A stretch of DNA of 64,000 bases, taken from assembly GCA_965215215.1 (NCBI GenBank), contig OZ244043.1, positions 1,984,001 to 2,048,000 on the forward strand, in the 5' to 3' direction. The DNA comes from CALDTK01 sp965215215 (lineage in GTDB: Bacteria > Bacteroidota > Bacteroidia > Chitinophagales > Saprospiraceae). Under the pieces are notes generated by a model. That model was not told the DNA's origin and ran no database searches. It worked only from the letters and a program-made list of their open reading frames with translations. This document shows positions 26,384 to 35,006 of the stretch, in pieces. Position numbers and translations under genes: made by a program. Within the stretch, counting starts at the first letter, position 1. Each line of letters starts with the position of its first letter.

Positions 26384-27200
26384 GCGCGCCGTCGACCACG
26401 TGCACGTCGCGCTGTGGGTAAGGGATGCTCACGCCGCCCGCGTCGAAACCCTTCTTCACGAACTCCATCATGTGGAAGTACGCCGGCCAGTACTCCGCGC
26501 TCTTGCAAAACGGGCGGGTCGTCAGCATGACGGCCGAGTCCCCGTGCTCGCTCACCGAGACGGTCGGTGCGGGGGACTCGAGCAGGTACGGGCACCCGTC
26601 GGCCACCTCCAAAATGATCTCCCGCGCCCGGTCGATCGAGTCCTCGTAGCCGATCCCGAAGGTGAGCGGTACGCCCACCGTGCCCTGCCCGGAGATGTTG
26701 GTGATCACGTTTTCGGTCACGGAACCGTTCGGGACTATGATCGCGTGGTTGTCGAGCGTGCGCAGCACCGTGTTGAAGATGCCGATCTCGGTCACGTGGC
26801 CGGTTTGGCCGCCCCCGATAGTCACCAGATCGCCCACCTTGTAGGGCCGGAAGGAGAGCAGCATCACCCCCGAGGCGAAGTGCGAGAGCGAACCTTGGAG
26901 CGCGAAACCGACCGCGAAGGCGAGGGCCCCGAGGATAGCGACGAAGGAGGTCGTCTGAATCCCGAACATGCCCGCCGCGCTGATGAGCACGAGCACCTTG
27001 AGTCCGATCGTAACCAAGGACCGGAAAAAGGGGATGATCGTATTGTCGGTGCCGCGTTTGCGGAGTACGCGCGTGAGCAGGTTGCCGAGCTTCTCGGCCA
27101 CGAAGAAGCCGACGACCAACACCAAGACGGCACCGAGTACCTTGGGTAGGTAGAGCAGCAGCGCCTGGAGCAGGGAGTCGACGTCGATGTTGAAGTCCAT
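26328..27200 (-). CDS. MscS-family mechanosensitive channel
   Basis: This 290-residue protein has three N-terminal hydrophobic helices (about 10-95), then the MscS pore helix and beta domain: FALQGSLSHFASGVMLLSFRP and the KVGDLVTIGGGQTGHVTEIGIFNT block, followed by IIVPNG-vTeNvItN. It acts as an osmotic safety valve in the inner membrane. The C-terminus ends in a Pro/Ala-rich tail that overlaps the convergent GH5 gene. Confidence 0.93.
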   Translation of the reverse strand: MDFNIDVDSLLQALLLYLPKVLGAVLVLVVGFFVAEKLGNLLTRVLRKRGTDNTIIPFFRSLVTIGLKVLVLISAAGMFGIQTTSFVAILGALAFAVGFALQGSLSHFASGVMLLSFRPYKVGDLVTIGGGQTGHVTEIGIFNTVLRTLDNHAIIVPNGSVTENVITNISGQGTVGVPLTFGIGYEDSIDRAREIILEVADGCPYLLESPAPTVSVSEHGDSAVMLTTRPFCKSAEYWPAYFHMMEFVKKGFDAGGVSIPYPQRDVHVVDGALTPPPAPGTTGDSSAPPA

Positions 27201-27235
27201 GCGGCTTTTGGCTTGAACTTAAGCCCGCCCGCCCG

Positions 27236-27997
27236 TTAGTCGTCTGCGCCGGTAGCCGCCACGCCGAGCCACAGCCGGGCGCTGGCTACGTCGTTGACGT
27301 CGAAGTAGCGCACGTCGAGCCCGGGGGTCACCCAGTCGGCGATCTTGGTCGCGGCCGGGAGCCAGGATTGCCAGCCCACGATGGCCATTTTCTTAAACTG
27401 GCCGAGCGAGCGGACGCTCGTTTTCAGGTCGTCGACGATCGCTTTGAGGGACAGGCCCTTGATCTCGCGGATCTCGAAAAACAGGGATTTCGACTCCGGA
27501 TGGTCCGCGATCATCTTGTTGAGCACCTTGTAGTCGCCGCTGTGCAGTTTTCCCGTAAGGGCCACGGCCACCACGCCGGGCTCGTTGAAGTACTCCACCT
27601 GCACGAGGGCGGGTGGGGGAGCGGGCTCCGGTTCGTCGTTGACGAGCCAGGCCTGCGCCACGTCGGCCTGGTGCACGTCGAAGACCTTGATCGTCATGTT
27701 CGGCGTCACGTAGTCGGCGAGGGTGGTGAGGTTGCTGAAGAAGCCCCGCTCCACCACGAGGGCGTACTTCTCGACCTTGTTGATCGAATCGACCTTGAGG
27801 CGCAGGCTGCGCAACAGCTGACTGATGCCCGAGAAGCCGTCGAACTCGCGGAGCTCGGCGTAGAGGCGAATCTTGTCGTGCTCCCCGGCGGCCGCGTCGA
27901 TGCGGGCGGAGAGCGCTTTGAGGTCCTCGGCGGAGATGGAGCCGTCTACGGCGAAGCCTACGGCGTGGCGGGCCTTGAGGTCGATGGGGGAAACCAT
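27236..27997 (-). CDS. Duplicated SpoIIAA/STAS-like domain protein
   Basis: About 253 residues made of two SpoIIAA-like (STAS) units. Both repeat the pattern GxVxxxDxKxLxxxIxxxxxxxxxxxLxxElrxxxGxS and end with a strand plus VFDVxQxAxAWL or YFDVNDVASARLWL. Such domains bind lipids or partner proteins in other bacteria; no enzyme motif is present. ATG 27997 (MVSPIDLKARHAV) is preferred over 28033. A minihairpin with stem CCC/GGG and loop GTAA lies at 27547-27561. Confidence 0.75.
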   Translation of the reverse strand: MVSPIDLKARHAVGFAVDGSISAEDLKALSARIDAAAGEHDKIRLYAELREFDGFSGISQLLRSLRLKVDSINKVEKYALVVERGFFSNLTTLADYVTPNMTIKVFDVHQADVAQAWLVNDEPEPAPPPALVQVEYFNEPGVVAVALTGKLHSGDYKVLNKMIADHPESKSLFFEIREIKGLSLKAIVDDLKTSVRSLGQFKKMAIVGWQSWLPAATKIADWVTPGLDVRYFDVNDVASARLWLGVAATGADD

Positions 27998-28034
27998 GGG
28001 GTGCTGGGGTTTGGTTGGCGGTTCGGCGAGCAAC

Positions 28035-30485
28035 TTAGCGCACCAAGGCGATTTTCGCCACGACGGTTTCCGGGTTGTTGTCGAAACTTCGGGCGGCGGT
28101 AGCCCAGACCAGGTACACCCCGGCGGCGGGGCGGCGGCCCGTGTAGTCGAGCCCGTCCCAGGTGGCCGTCCCGCCGACCGCGTCGGTTTCGTAGACGAGC
28201 CGACCGCCGGCGTCCATGATCTTCACGTTCGAGTCGGCGGCCAGGCCGCGGATGGCGATGGGGCCGTTGTAGTCGGGCCGCACGGGTTGCGGGGAGACCT
28301 CCACCGTGCCGTGCGCCGTGGCCGAGCCGCCGGTGCTCTCGGTTTGGAGGGAGAGTAAGCCCGCTGCGGTACCTACCCAGAGCTTGCCGTTGCTGTCGTC
28401 GAAGGCGAGGGCGTCGATCTGGTCGGAGAACAGCGGACTGTCCCTAGCGCCAAAGATTGCAATCGTGTCGTCGGCGCTGGGGGTGATTAAGAAAAGTCCG
28501 TTGCCGGTGCCGATCCACTTGCGGTCGCCGCCGTCCACGGCGATCGAGCGGATCACCGCGTCGTCGAAGAGGAGGCCGTTGATATCGTCCACGACGGCGC
28601 CGGGCTGCGAGGCGACGCAACCCTCGTCAAAGGGATTGCCCCCGCATTCGATCCGAGCGAGCCCGTCGGTGGTGCCTACGTAAAGGCTCCCGCGTCGATC
28701 CACCGCGATCGAGCGTACGTCGTTGGTCGGCAGGTTGTCGTTCGTCGTGAAGTTGCGGCAGCTATCGTCGCTTTCGTCGGCGAAATCTTCCCCGGGGTCG
28801 AAAGCGACCACGCCCCCGCCGCCGTCGATCAACCAGACGATCCCCGATTCGCGGTCGATGGCGACCTTGCGGAAATTGCGCGTTTCATTCCCGCAACCCT
28901 CCAGGGCGAAGCTGAACCACTCCCCCCCGGGCGTGCGCACGCTCAGCGGCCGATCGGCCAGCGACTGCGCTACCCAGAGGTTGCCCCGCGCGTCGAAGGC
29001 GAGGTCCGGCACCCGGGTGCGATCACCGTCTCCCACGGCATTGTTAAGCGATGAGTTCGTCTCGTTGTAGAGGGTGCTGACGTTCGCGCTGTCGATGTGT
29101 ACGACCCCCTCGAGCAGCGATCCGGCCCACAGGCCGCCGGCGTCGTCGAAGGCGACGGAGACGAAGTCCGTCACGTCCGGAGCCTCCGCCGGTGCCGGAT
29201 TACCGACCCCCCGGATCGCCGGATAGTCGCGGGCCGTGTAGTTCGTCCAGTCGCCGGCCGGATCGCGCACGAAGAATCCGTCTCGGTTGAAGCCGCCGGT
29301 CCCGGACTGGTTCAACTCCCCCGGACCCACGGCCAGCCTTCCGTCCTCGGCCGTGAGGCCGAACGTGGCGCTCGAGCCCGGGCTATTGAGGATCGTGCGC
29401 TGGCAGTCGGCCTCGACGCTCGGGTAGTACACGAAGCCACTCGAAGCGGCAGCGTCGGCGATGGCGATGGTGCCTTCCGGCGCCTCCACGGCGGCTAGGG
29501 CGTCGGAGATGAAGCAGTTTGGCGTAATATCCTCGGTGGTGGTTCCGTCGCTGCTCACGAGGATGAGGTCGCCTTCACAGTCCTCGCGACAGTCCATGGT
29601 AATGACCAGGTGCTCCTCGCCGGCGTCGATGCCTCGTACCTCGTAGCCGGCCGTAGAGCGCACGGTGCGCGCGGTCTCGGCGCGGTCGCCCAGCGCGTAC
29701 AGGGCTTCCCCGACCGCCGCGTAGACCTCGCCTTGGAACACGGCGAGCGCGGTAGCTTCCGCGCCGGCCGGCTGGTCGAGTAGTCCCACGTTGAGCTCCC
29801 CGTAGGCGCTCGTATCGCGTAGGTTGGGTGCGCGCTCGTAATCCCGCAGTACCCGTAGCCCGCGTTCGGTGGCGAGGTACAGGTCTCCTTCGCTCACGGC
29901 CGCATCTCTGATGGCGAAGCTCGTGCGAATGTCCTCCCGAAAAATACCCTCCTGCGGGTCGAAGAGTACCAGTCCGGATTCCATGCTGAACAGCGCGAGG
30001 TCTTCGGCGACGAAGGAGATCCGCTGGAAACCGCGCCGGCCGCTGATGTTGGCGTTGGCGATCTGCGTGTTGTACAGCTGGGGTCGGTCGCCGTTTCCGA
30101 GTACCTGTACGCCGCCGTCGTCGTAGGCGACGAGCAGCTGTCCGTCGCGGTAGGGGTTGCAGGCCACCAGCGCCACGTCGGCCTGTTCGAGCACGTTGAC
30201 CTTATCGAGCTTACGCAGCTCGTCGTTGTCCGTGAAGCGCAGGAGCACGCCCGACGTGGTGCCGTAGGCGGTGTACTGGCTGCAGGCCGTCACGCTACTG
30301 GCGTTGGTGTAGGCGAGGTGCGACTCCCAGCGACCGATTTCGAAGCCGATGGTGTCGGTCGGTTCCGCTTGCGCGAAAACGGATTGGCTGGCGCTAAAAC
30401 AGGTGAGCAGGTACAGGAGGAGGTGCCGGGGGGAACGGTGGGGTGTGTTTTGCCGGAAGGCGGATGCGTGTGAGACGTGCGGCAT
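28035..30485 (-). CDS. porZ: PorZ-like T9SS beta-propeller protein
   Basis: About 816 residues with a signal peptide (HLLLYLLTCFSASQSVFAQ), two seven-bladed-type propeller regions (blades such as LWVAQSLADRPLSV, GSLYVGTTDGLARI, KLWVGTAAGLLSLQ) and a C-terminal sorting-domain-like tail (VEVSPQPVRPDY to GVYLVWA). The opening IGRWESHLAYTNASSVTA and the architecture match PorZ, the T9SS attachment-complex protein that presents A-LPS in Porphyromonas. The alternative is another two-component-type propeller with a T9SS tail. ATG 30485 is chosen for the signal peptide. Confidence 0.65.
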   Translation of the reverse strand: MPHVSHASAFRQNTPHRSPRHLLLYLLTCFSASQSVFAQAEPTDTIGFEIGRWESHLAYTNASSVTACSQYTAYGTTSGVLLRFTDNDELRKLDKVNVLEQADVALVACNPYRDGQLLVAYDDGGVQVLGNGDRPQLYNTQIANANISGRRGFQRISFVAEDLALFSMESGLVLFDPQEGIFREDIRTSFAIRDAAVSEGDLYLATERGLRVLRDYERAPNLRDTSAYGELNVGLLDQPAGAEATALAVFQGEVYAAVGEALYALGDRAETARTVRSTAGYEVRGIDAGEEHLVITMDCREDCEGDLILVSSDGTTTEDITPNCFISDALAAVEAPEGTIAIADAAASSGFVYYPSVEADCQRTILNSPGSSATFGLTAEDGRLAVGPGELNQSGTGGFNRDGFFVRDPAGDWTNYTARDYPAIRGVGNPAPAEAPDVTDFVSVAFDDAGGLWAGSLLEGVVHIDSANVSTLYNETNSSLNNAVGDGDRTRVPDLAFDARGNLWVAQSLADRPLSVRTPGGEWFSFALEGCGNETRNFRKVAIDRESGIVWLIDGGGGVVAFDPGEDFADESDDSCRNFTTNDNLPTNDVRSIAVDRRGSLYVGTTDGLARIECGGNPFDEGCVASQPGAVVDDINGLLFDDAVIRSIAVDGGDRKWIGTGNGLFLITPSADDTIAIFGARDSPLFSDQIDALAFDDSNGKLWVGTAAGLLSLQTESTGGSATAHGTVEVSPQPVRPDYNGPIAIRGLAADSNVKIMDAGGRLVYETDAVGGTATWDGLDYTGRRPAAGVYLVWATAARSFDNNPETVVAKIALVR
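30366..30461. repeat. Minihairpin pair (plus one variant) in the porZ signal region
   Basis: 30366-30380 (minus, CGC-GCAA-GCG) and 30447-30461 (plus, GCC-GGAA-GGC) are full copies. 30386-30400 (minus) is a variant with two pairs and a GCCA loop. They lie in the poorly constrained signal-peptide coding part. Confidence 0.75.
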
Positions 30486-30597
30486 GGAGGATTGAACGTG
30501 TGGGTAGGGGGGGAACGCGTATCGGGGCTCGGCGTTACGGGAATCGCCGATGTCGCCGTTGGCCACCCAGTTGAATGTCCGCCGGGTTGAACGTTCG

Positions 30598-30800
30598 CCC
30601 GGGTGAACCCAGGGCTATGTTTTGAGGATCGCCGCTACGCGGCTCCCGTGGGGGAGTGGTGCGCGGAGGTCCCAACGAAGGTTGTCCGAGGCGGGTACCG
30701 TCGGCTCTAAAAAAACATAGGGTTGTGCTGTATGTTCCCGCAGATGGGACGCCCACGGAAGCCATCCGCCAGATACGATCTAACCCAAGCCCGAACGCAC
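30598..30800. repeat. ~200-bp direct repeat R1, left flank of cassette B
   Basis: It is colinear with R2 at 36186-36393 in the same orientation. Shared blocks include CCCGGGT, GTTTTGAG, TCGCCGCTAC followed by CGGCTC, GTACGGAGG-like, GTCCG then GGGTACCG, AAAAAACATAGG, GGGA(C/T)GCCC and CCGAACGCA. Identity is partial, so this is an old duplication or a structured intergenic element family. Nothing else is seen between the porZ start and the propeller lipoprotein stop. Confidence 0.7.
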
Positions 30801-30865
30801 ATTTTGACCTCGGCATATGCCCGGAAGAAGTCGCGTCCTGCGAAGATCTCGATGCCTTGCAATCG

Positions 30866-32155
30866 CTATCCGTCGATCCGAAAATGGTAGAGGACGTAAG
30901 AGTCGTGGACGTATACATCGCGCCCGTCGACGAGGAAGCTGCTGAGCCAGTTGGTGGTGTACTCGCCGTTGAGCAGGGTGGGGGACTCGAGCGACCAGGC
31001 GACCTCCCCGGTGCGGGCGAGGACGTAGGAGAGGACCCCGTTGACGCCCTTGTACACGAAGTGGTCTTTGCCGACGGGGTAGGCGTTCGGTCCGTTGGCC
31101 CGCAGCTCGGGGTTGACCCAGAGGACCTCCCCGGTAGTGACGTCGAGCCCGCAGGTGGGGGCGTCGCCGTTGCTCGGGAAAAGAACGATGCCGTCGGGGT
31201 TGGCGACGAACTCGCCGGTGTTGCCGAAGATGGGTACCCCGTCGATCTCCTCGTGGGTCCAGAGTACTTCAGCGGCCCACGGATCGAAGCCGGCGTACTG
31301 GTAGCCGAGCTGGTAGGCGATCACATCATCTTCATAGACGGTGGGAAGGTATATACTGGTCGACTGCCCAATGGTGAGGCCGAGTTCAAGAGGAGTAAGC
31401 TCGTAGGCAAGGCTATCTGCGGTAAGGTCATAGGCGCATAGGCGAAAGGTTGCTTCCTTTATTGCTTCTGAATAGGAGCGAATGAAGTAAAGCAGTAAGC
31501 GTTGACCATCACGTTCGACATGGGTAAATCCGCTAAGACCTTGACGCCACGTCGAATCAATGGCAGTGTGACTGTAAAGAACTGTTGTGTCCCCAGTATC
31601 GAAGTTAGCCTTTACGAGCTGTACGGCCGTCATATCTCGCTGAGAAGAAGAAAACATTCCAAAATCGGGAACCAAAATTGCTCGACCACGTCCACCTCCG
31701 AGGGTCTGACTTGACCATAGCTCAGTTAGCGTTCCAGCTTTCATGCGATAGCCTACACTCTTGCCACTTTTGCCGGCATACAGGAAATCGTCACTACTCT
31801 GAAGCACGGCGAAGATGGCGTAGAAGTCGCGCGATTCCTCGGGTAGGGGGACGAGGGCGACTTCGCTCAGGTCGGTCCGATCGTAGTGCAGCAGGGCGGA
31901 GGCGCTGAAGTTGGAGTCCGCGATGCGAGCGGTGAGGCGATCGCCGTTGATCGCGAGGTCGCCCATGAAGTAGAGACTTCCTGTCCTAGAGTGGGCGGTG
32001 TCGAGGAGGGTGAGTCCGGCGGGGATGCGCGAGCTATCGATGGTGATGCTCTCGATCCCGTTGAACGGTTCGACGCCGGGGAGATTGATGGCTACTTCCG
32101 GCTCGCAGCTTAGAAAGACAAGCGAGCACAACAACAGTATTGAGGAGTAGTTCAT
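30866..32155 (-). CDS. PQQ-like beta-propeller lipoprotein (cassette B)
   Basis: The 429-residue protein has a lipoprotein signal (SILLLCSLVFLSC, lipobox Cys17) ending SCEP like its cassette A counterpart, then propeller blades (GDTTVLYSH, LDVTTGEVLWVNPELR, VLARTGEVAWSLESP). It lies 9 bp downstream of the broken hydrolase. The middle of the gene (about 31340-31800) is AT-richer than its ends, again like cassette A. Confidence 0.7.
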   Translation of the reverse strand: MNYSSILLLCSLVFLSCEPEVAINLPGVEPFNGIESITIDSSRIPAGLTLLDTAHSRTGSLYFMGDLAINGDRLTARIADSNFSASALLHYDRTDLSEVALVPLPEESRDFYAIFAVLQSSDDFLYAGKSGKSVGYRMKAGTLTELWSSQTLGGGRGRAILVPDFGMFSSSQRDMTAVQLVKANFDTGDTTVLYSHTAIDSTWRQGLSGFTHVERDGQRLLLYFIRSYSEAIKEATFRLCAYDLTADSLAYELTPLELGLTIGQSTSIYLPTVYEDDVIAYQLGYQYAGFDPWAAEVLWTHEEIDGVPIFGNTGEFVANPDGIVLFPSNGDAPTCGLDVTTGEVLWVNPELRANGPNAYPVGKDHFVYKGVNGVLSYVLARTGEVAWSLESPTLLNGEYTTNWLSSFLVDGRDVYVHDSYVLYHFRIDG

Positions 32156-32164
32156 ACGCGTGAA

Positions 32165-33561
32165 TTATGGCCTTGAGTCAAACCATGGATTAGAGTCACC
32201 ATTCAGAATGGTATTAAGTGCCGTTCTAAAAAGCGGACTATTATTCGACGTAAAGTGGTTATCTCCGGGCATCGGAATTTGAAACCGTTGGGTAAACGCC
32301 CGTTGCGACGCCACCGGTACAATCCCGTCGTTGGGTGTGTAAACCGCTTCGGGAGTCGTTGGGCGGGCCGGCCTCCACGTGACGTAAGTGCATCCACCCG
32401 GTCCAGCTTTGGCGTTGCACGCAGCCTCCGAGGTGATGTTCGGTATTACATACTCCCTGTAAAATTCAGAGCCGTCTTCGAACCCTTCCTCGATACAGGT
32501 GCATCTTGCCGGAGTACCGGGACCGGTATTCTCGAAGACGGTGAACCTAGCTAGAGTTTTGTACTCCCTGTCCATGTTTCGCAGCACCCGATTGGCATCC
32601 GCGTAGGCGTCGCGCAAGTCGCGCATCTCCTTGCGGCTGTAGTACCGGCCACTGAACCAGTCGCCGAGAGGTCCCGAATTTCCGGCTCGCGTCCTCCAAA
32701 CCGCCTCACGATCCCGGGAGGTCGTGGTAACGTTGTTGGCAATGCCCACCCCAATGTCTCGATTGGCTGTAAACGGGTCGGAAAGCAAGGTTTCGGCTGC
32801 GCCCCCCAGGACGCGATAGACGAGATCGGCCTCCGTCTCTTCCGCCCAGGTTAAAATCCGATTTACGTCCTCAGGCGCTGCGTTGAGCGACCTGAGCCGA
32901 GGGGACCCCGGTACCATATCGAGCCGAGCCTGGGCGGTTATAGTTTCTTGTAGCCACGTTATGCCACCTAGAATGAGCAGATCGGTAGCTCCTGTAACAT
33001 TCTTCTTCCCGAAAATTGTTCCGAATATACGGTTTCGTTCAATGGCTTCTAACGCAAAAGCAATACCTATCGTACCAATTGCGTCAGTACCCCAACCAAC
33101 CACCGCATTAATGTTTCCGGCAATCGGTGTTCCTTCGTTTGGCGTTCCGTGCGTAATTATTCCTCTGGCCGCAGGTAGGTTTCCCTGACGCTCCGCGATT
33201 CTTCGTGCTACCAGACCTCCGAAGATGAGCCGAAGATCATACTCCGGTTGTTATTCGTTGTTCCACTGCTTTGAAACCCCCTGAGTTGCGGAATGAGCGC
33301 TCGCGCGTTGGCGTCTACCCCATCTTCCGAGTCAAAGTCCGCAATGAATACTTCGTTTATCTGTGACCACCGCCTACCGCCTCCGGATAGAGCATCTATG
33401 TAATCAGCACCTACTCGAGTACTCCTAGGGTTTCCAGGAAATCCGTGTAACATATACATACCTCTATCGGTCTGTGCCTTCGCACACGGAAGTACCGTTA
33501 CCAAAGGAACGCAAATAAGAAGCGCGAGAACGGAACTGAGCTTATTGTATACTGTACTCAT
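32165..33561 (-). pseudogene. Cassette B alpha/beta hydrolase, frameshifted at the catalytic elbow
   Basis: Two open frames belong to one protein. The first (from ATG 33561) has a signal peptide and MYMLHGFPG, and ends IFGSSSEVW-stop at 33208. The other frame continues GGLVARRIAERQGNLPAARG, then ITHGTPNEG, to the C-terminus with TPNDGIVPVASQRA and GDNHFTSNNSP. Joining them restores IFGSSSGGLVAR, the GxSxG nucleophile elbow, so one G is missing from a G-run. The protein is homologous to the intact hydrolase at 7608-9104 (SxGG, GTP-, DG-V and NH- motifs). This is either real decay or an assembly error. Confidence 0.8.
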
Positions 33562-34586
33562 TATTGCTTTTTAAAAGGTGTAACGAAAGTTCTACCATCT
33601 GCGCTCAGTGCGGACATTACATAAGAACCACGAGCGAGCGAGGAGATGTCAAGTCGATTATCAGCTGCTTTCGAATACAAGACTCGGCGACCGAGTGCAT
33701 CGAAGATTTCTACTCGATCAATGACGTGCCCTGCTCCCGGCCTGAGTTGCAGGTAGTCGCTGGCCGGATTCGGATACACCACTACGTCGAGCTGCTCGAG
33801 GTCCTCGAACCGAACGTTGGGATCGTAATACATGCTGTAGTACGTAGCGTCAGTACGCACGGCGGGTAAACCCGCTTTCGTCGTCATGTTCGTAACCACG
33901 AACTCACGGGACGGTAAATCACGGCGCAAGTAGCTGTCGAAACGGTAGTACGTAGTTTGCGTAGTCGTATCGTCGATGTAGTCGATGCGGTGTTTCGGTT
34001 CGGCGAGCACCACTACGCTTCTCATCTTACTGGGGTCCTGCGGGTCGGGATAGAATAAGCTGTCTCGACCCGCGCTGTTGATTTCTGCTGCCGGTGCGGC
34101 CACGCGCGCATTCAGCTCCGGGATACTGTCCGCATTGGCCACTAGATCTGTGAGTTCATCGAAGAGCGTGGAGTCCCTCGGTACGCTATCCGTGGCGATC
34201 TGACTGATCACTTCGCCGAGCTTGTTGTAGCAGGTCGTTGAAGCTTTGGTGGTCTCGCAACGATCGGTGAGTTCGGCCGGCGTCCGGCTCGCGGTGTGCA
34301 CCTCGACAAGTGGCCTGTACGTATACTTCTGGGCTACGCCCTCCGCAGCTTCGATTACGGTTTCGTAAACCTCTAGGTCCTCGCTGAGGTACCAGTTGAT
34401 CTCCCGAAAGTCGAGTTCGGCAACCGGGTCTTGCACGTCGGGTACGTCAAATCACTCGAAGCGGTAGACGCGCTGCGCGTACTCTTGTGTTTGAGCCTGG
34501 AGGCCTTCGCATACCGTAAAAAGAAGTGGGATAAGTAAGGAGTACGCAGTTAGCGACTGCGGCAGTAAATTTTTCCGAGTGTACAT
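33561..34586 (-). pseudogene. Cassette B T9SS-tailed secreted protein with in-frame TGA
   Basis: Reading from ATG 34586 gives a signal peptide (SLTAYSLLIPLLFTVCEGLQ), then TQEYAQRVYRFE, an in-frame TGA at 34452-34454, and without frame change FDVPDVQDPVAELDFREINW to the end. The C-terminus is a typical T9SS type A tail (VVVYPNPASDYLQL, IFDALGRRVLY, LARGSYVMSAL). The last codon overlaps the hydrolase start (TAATG). It could be a single nonsense mutation or re-initiation at an internal codon. Confidence 0.75.
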
Positions 34587-35006
34587 TTGTTGTGCTTAAA
34601 TAAGAAGTATGGTGCGACAAACATAGGTTTATCATGTTGGTATTATTGTATCTATTTTCGAAAATAATACGCCTTAAATTATCTATGATTGATTGGGTGC
34701 CCGTGCTTGCCCCTTAAATGGAATACAACGTCACGTAGGATTATCGATTTTAGATAATAAGTTGCGTGCGGAGTGCCGAACCAACTCTCCTCGCACTTTG
34801 GTGTACCACTCTGGGAATGCGGATTATTCTAAGTTTAACCAGTTCCCTGTTTCTTACAGAACGTAGACCGAGTGTCTCAGGACACAGTCTGGTCGCAGAC
34901 TTCAATGTCTAACAATGCGCTCTGGTAGTCACCGCTCGTGCCCTCACCACAGACTATCGGTCCGGTAAGCGTATGGATCTACTACTAGGAGCTAAGGCTC
35001 GAGGTC
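34587..35006. promoter_or_regulatory. AT-rich intergenic control region, cassette B
   Basis: No gene is seen. It contains an inverted pair GTATTATT / AATAATAC (34640-34647 / 34663-34670), overlapping the 12-bp palindrome ATTTTCGAAAAT (34654-34665), 54-84 bp upstream of the secreted protein start. Two small tandem hairpins lie at 34872-34885 (GTGTC/GACAC) and 34886-34901 (AGTCT/AGACT). It is probably the operator/promoter region for the cassette, equivalent to 6133-6405 in cassette A. Confidence 0.5.
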
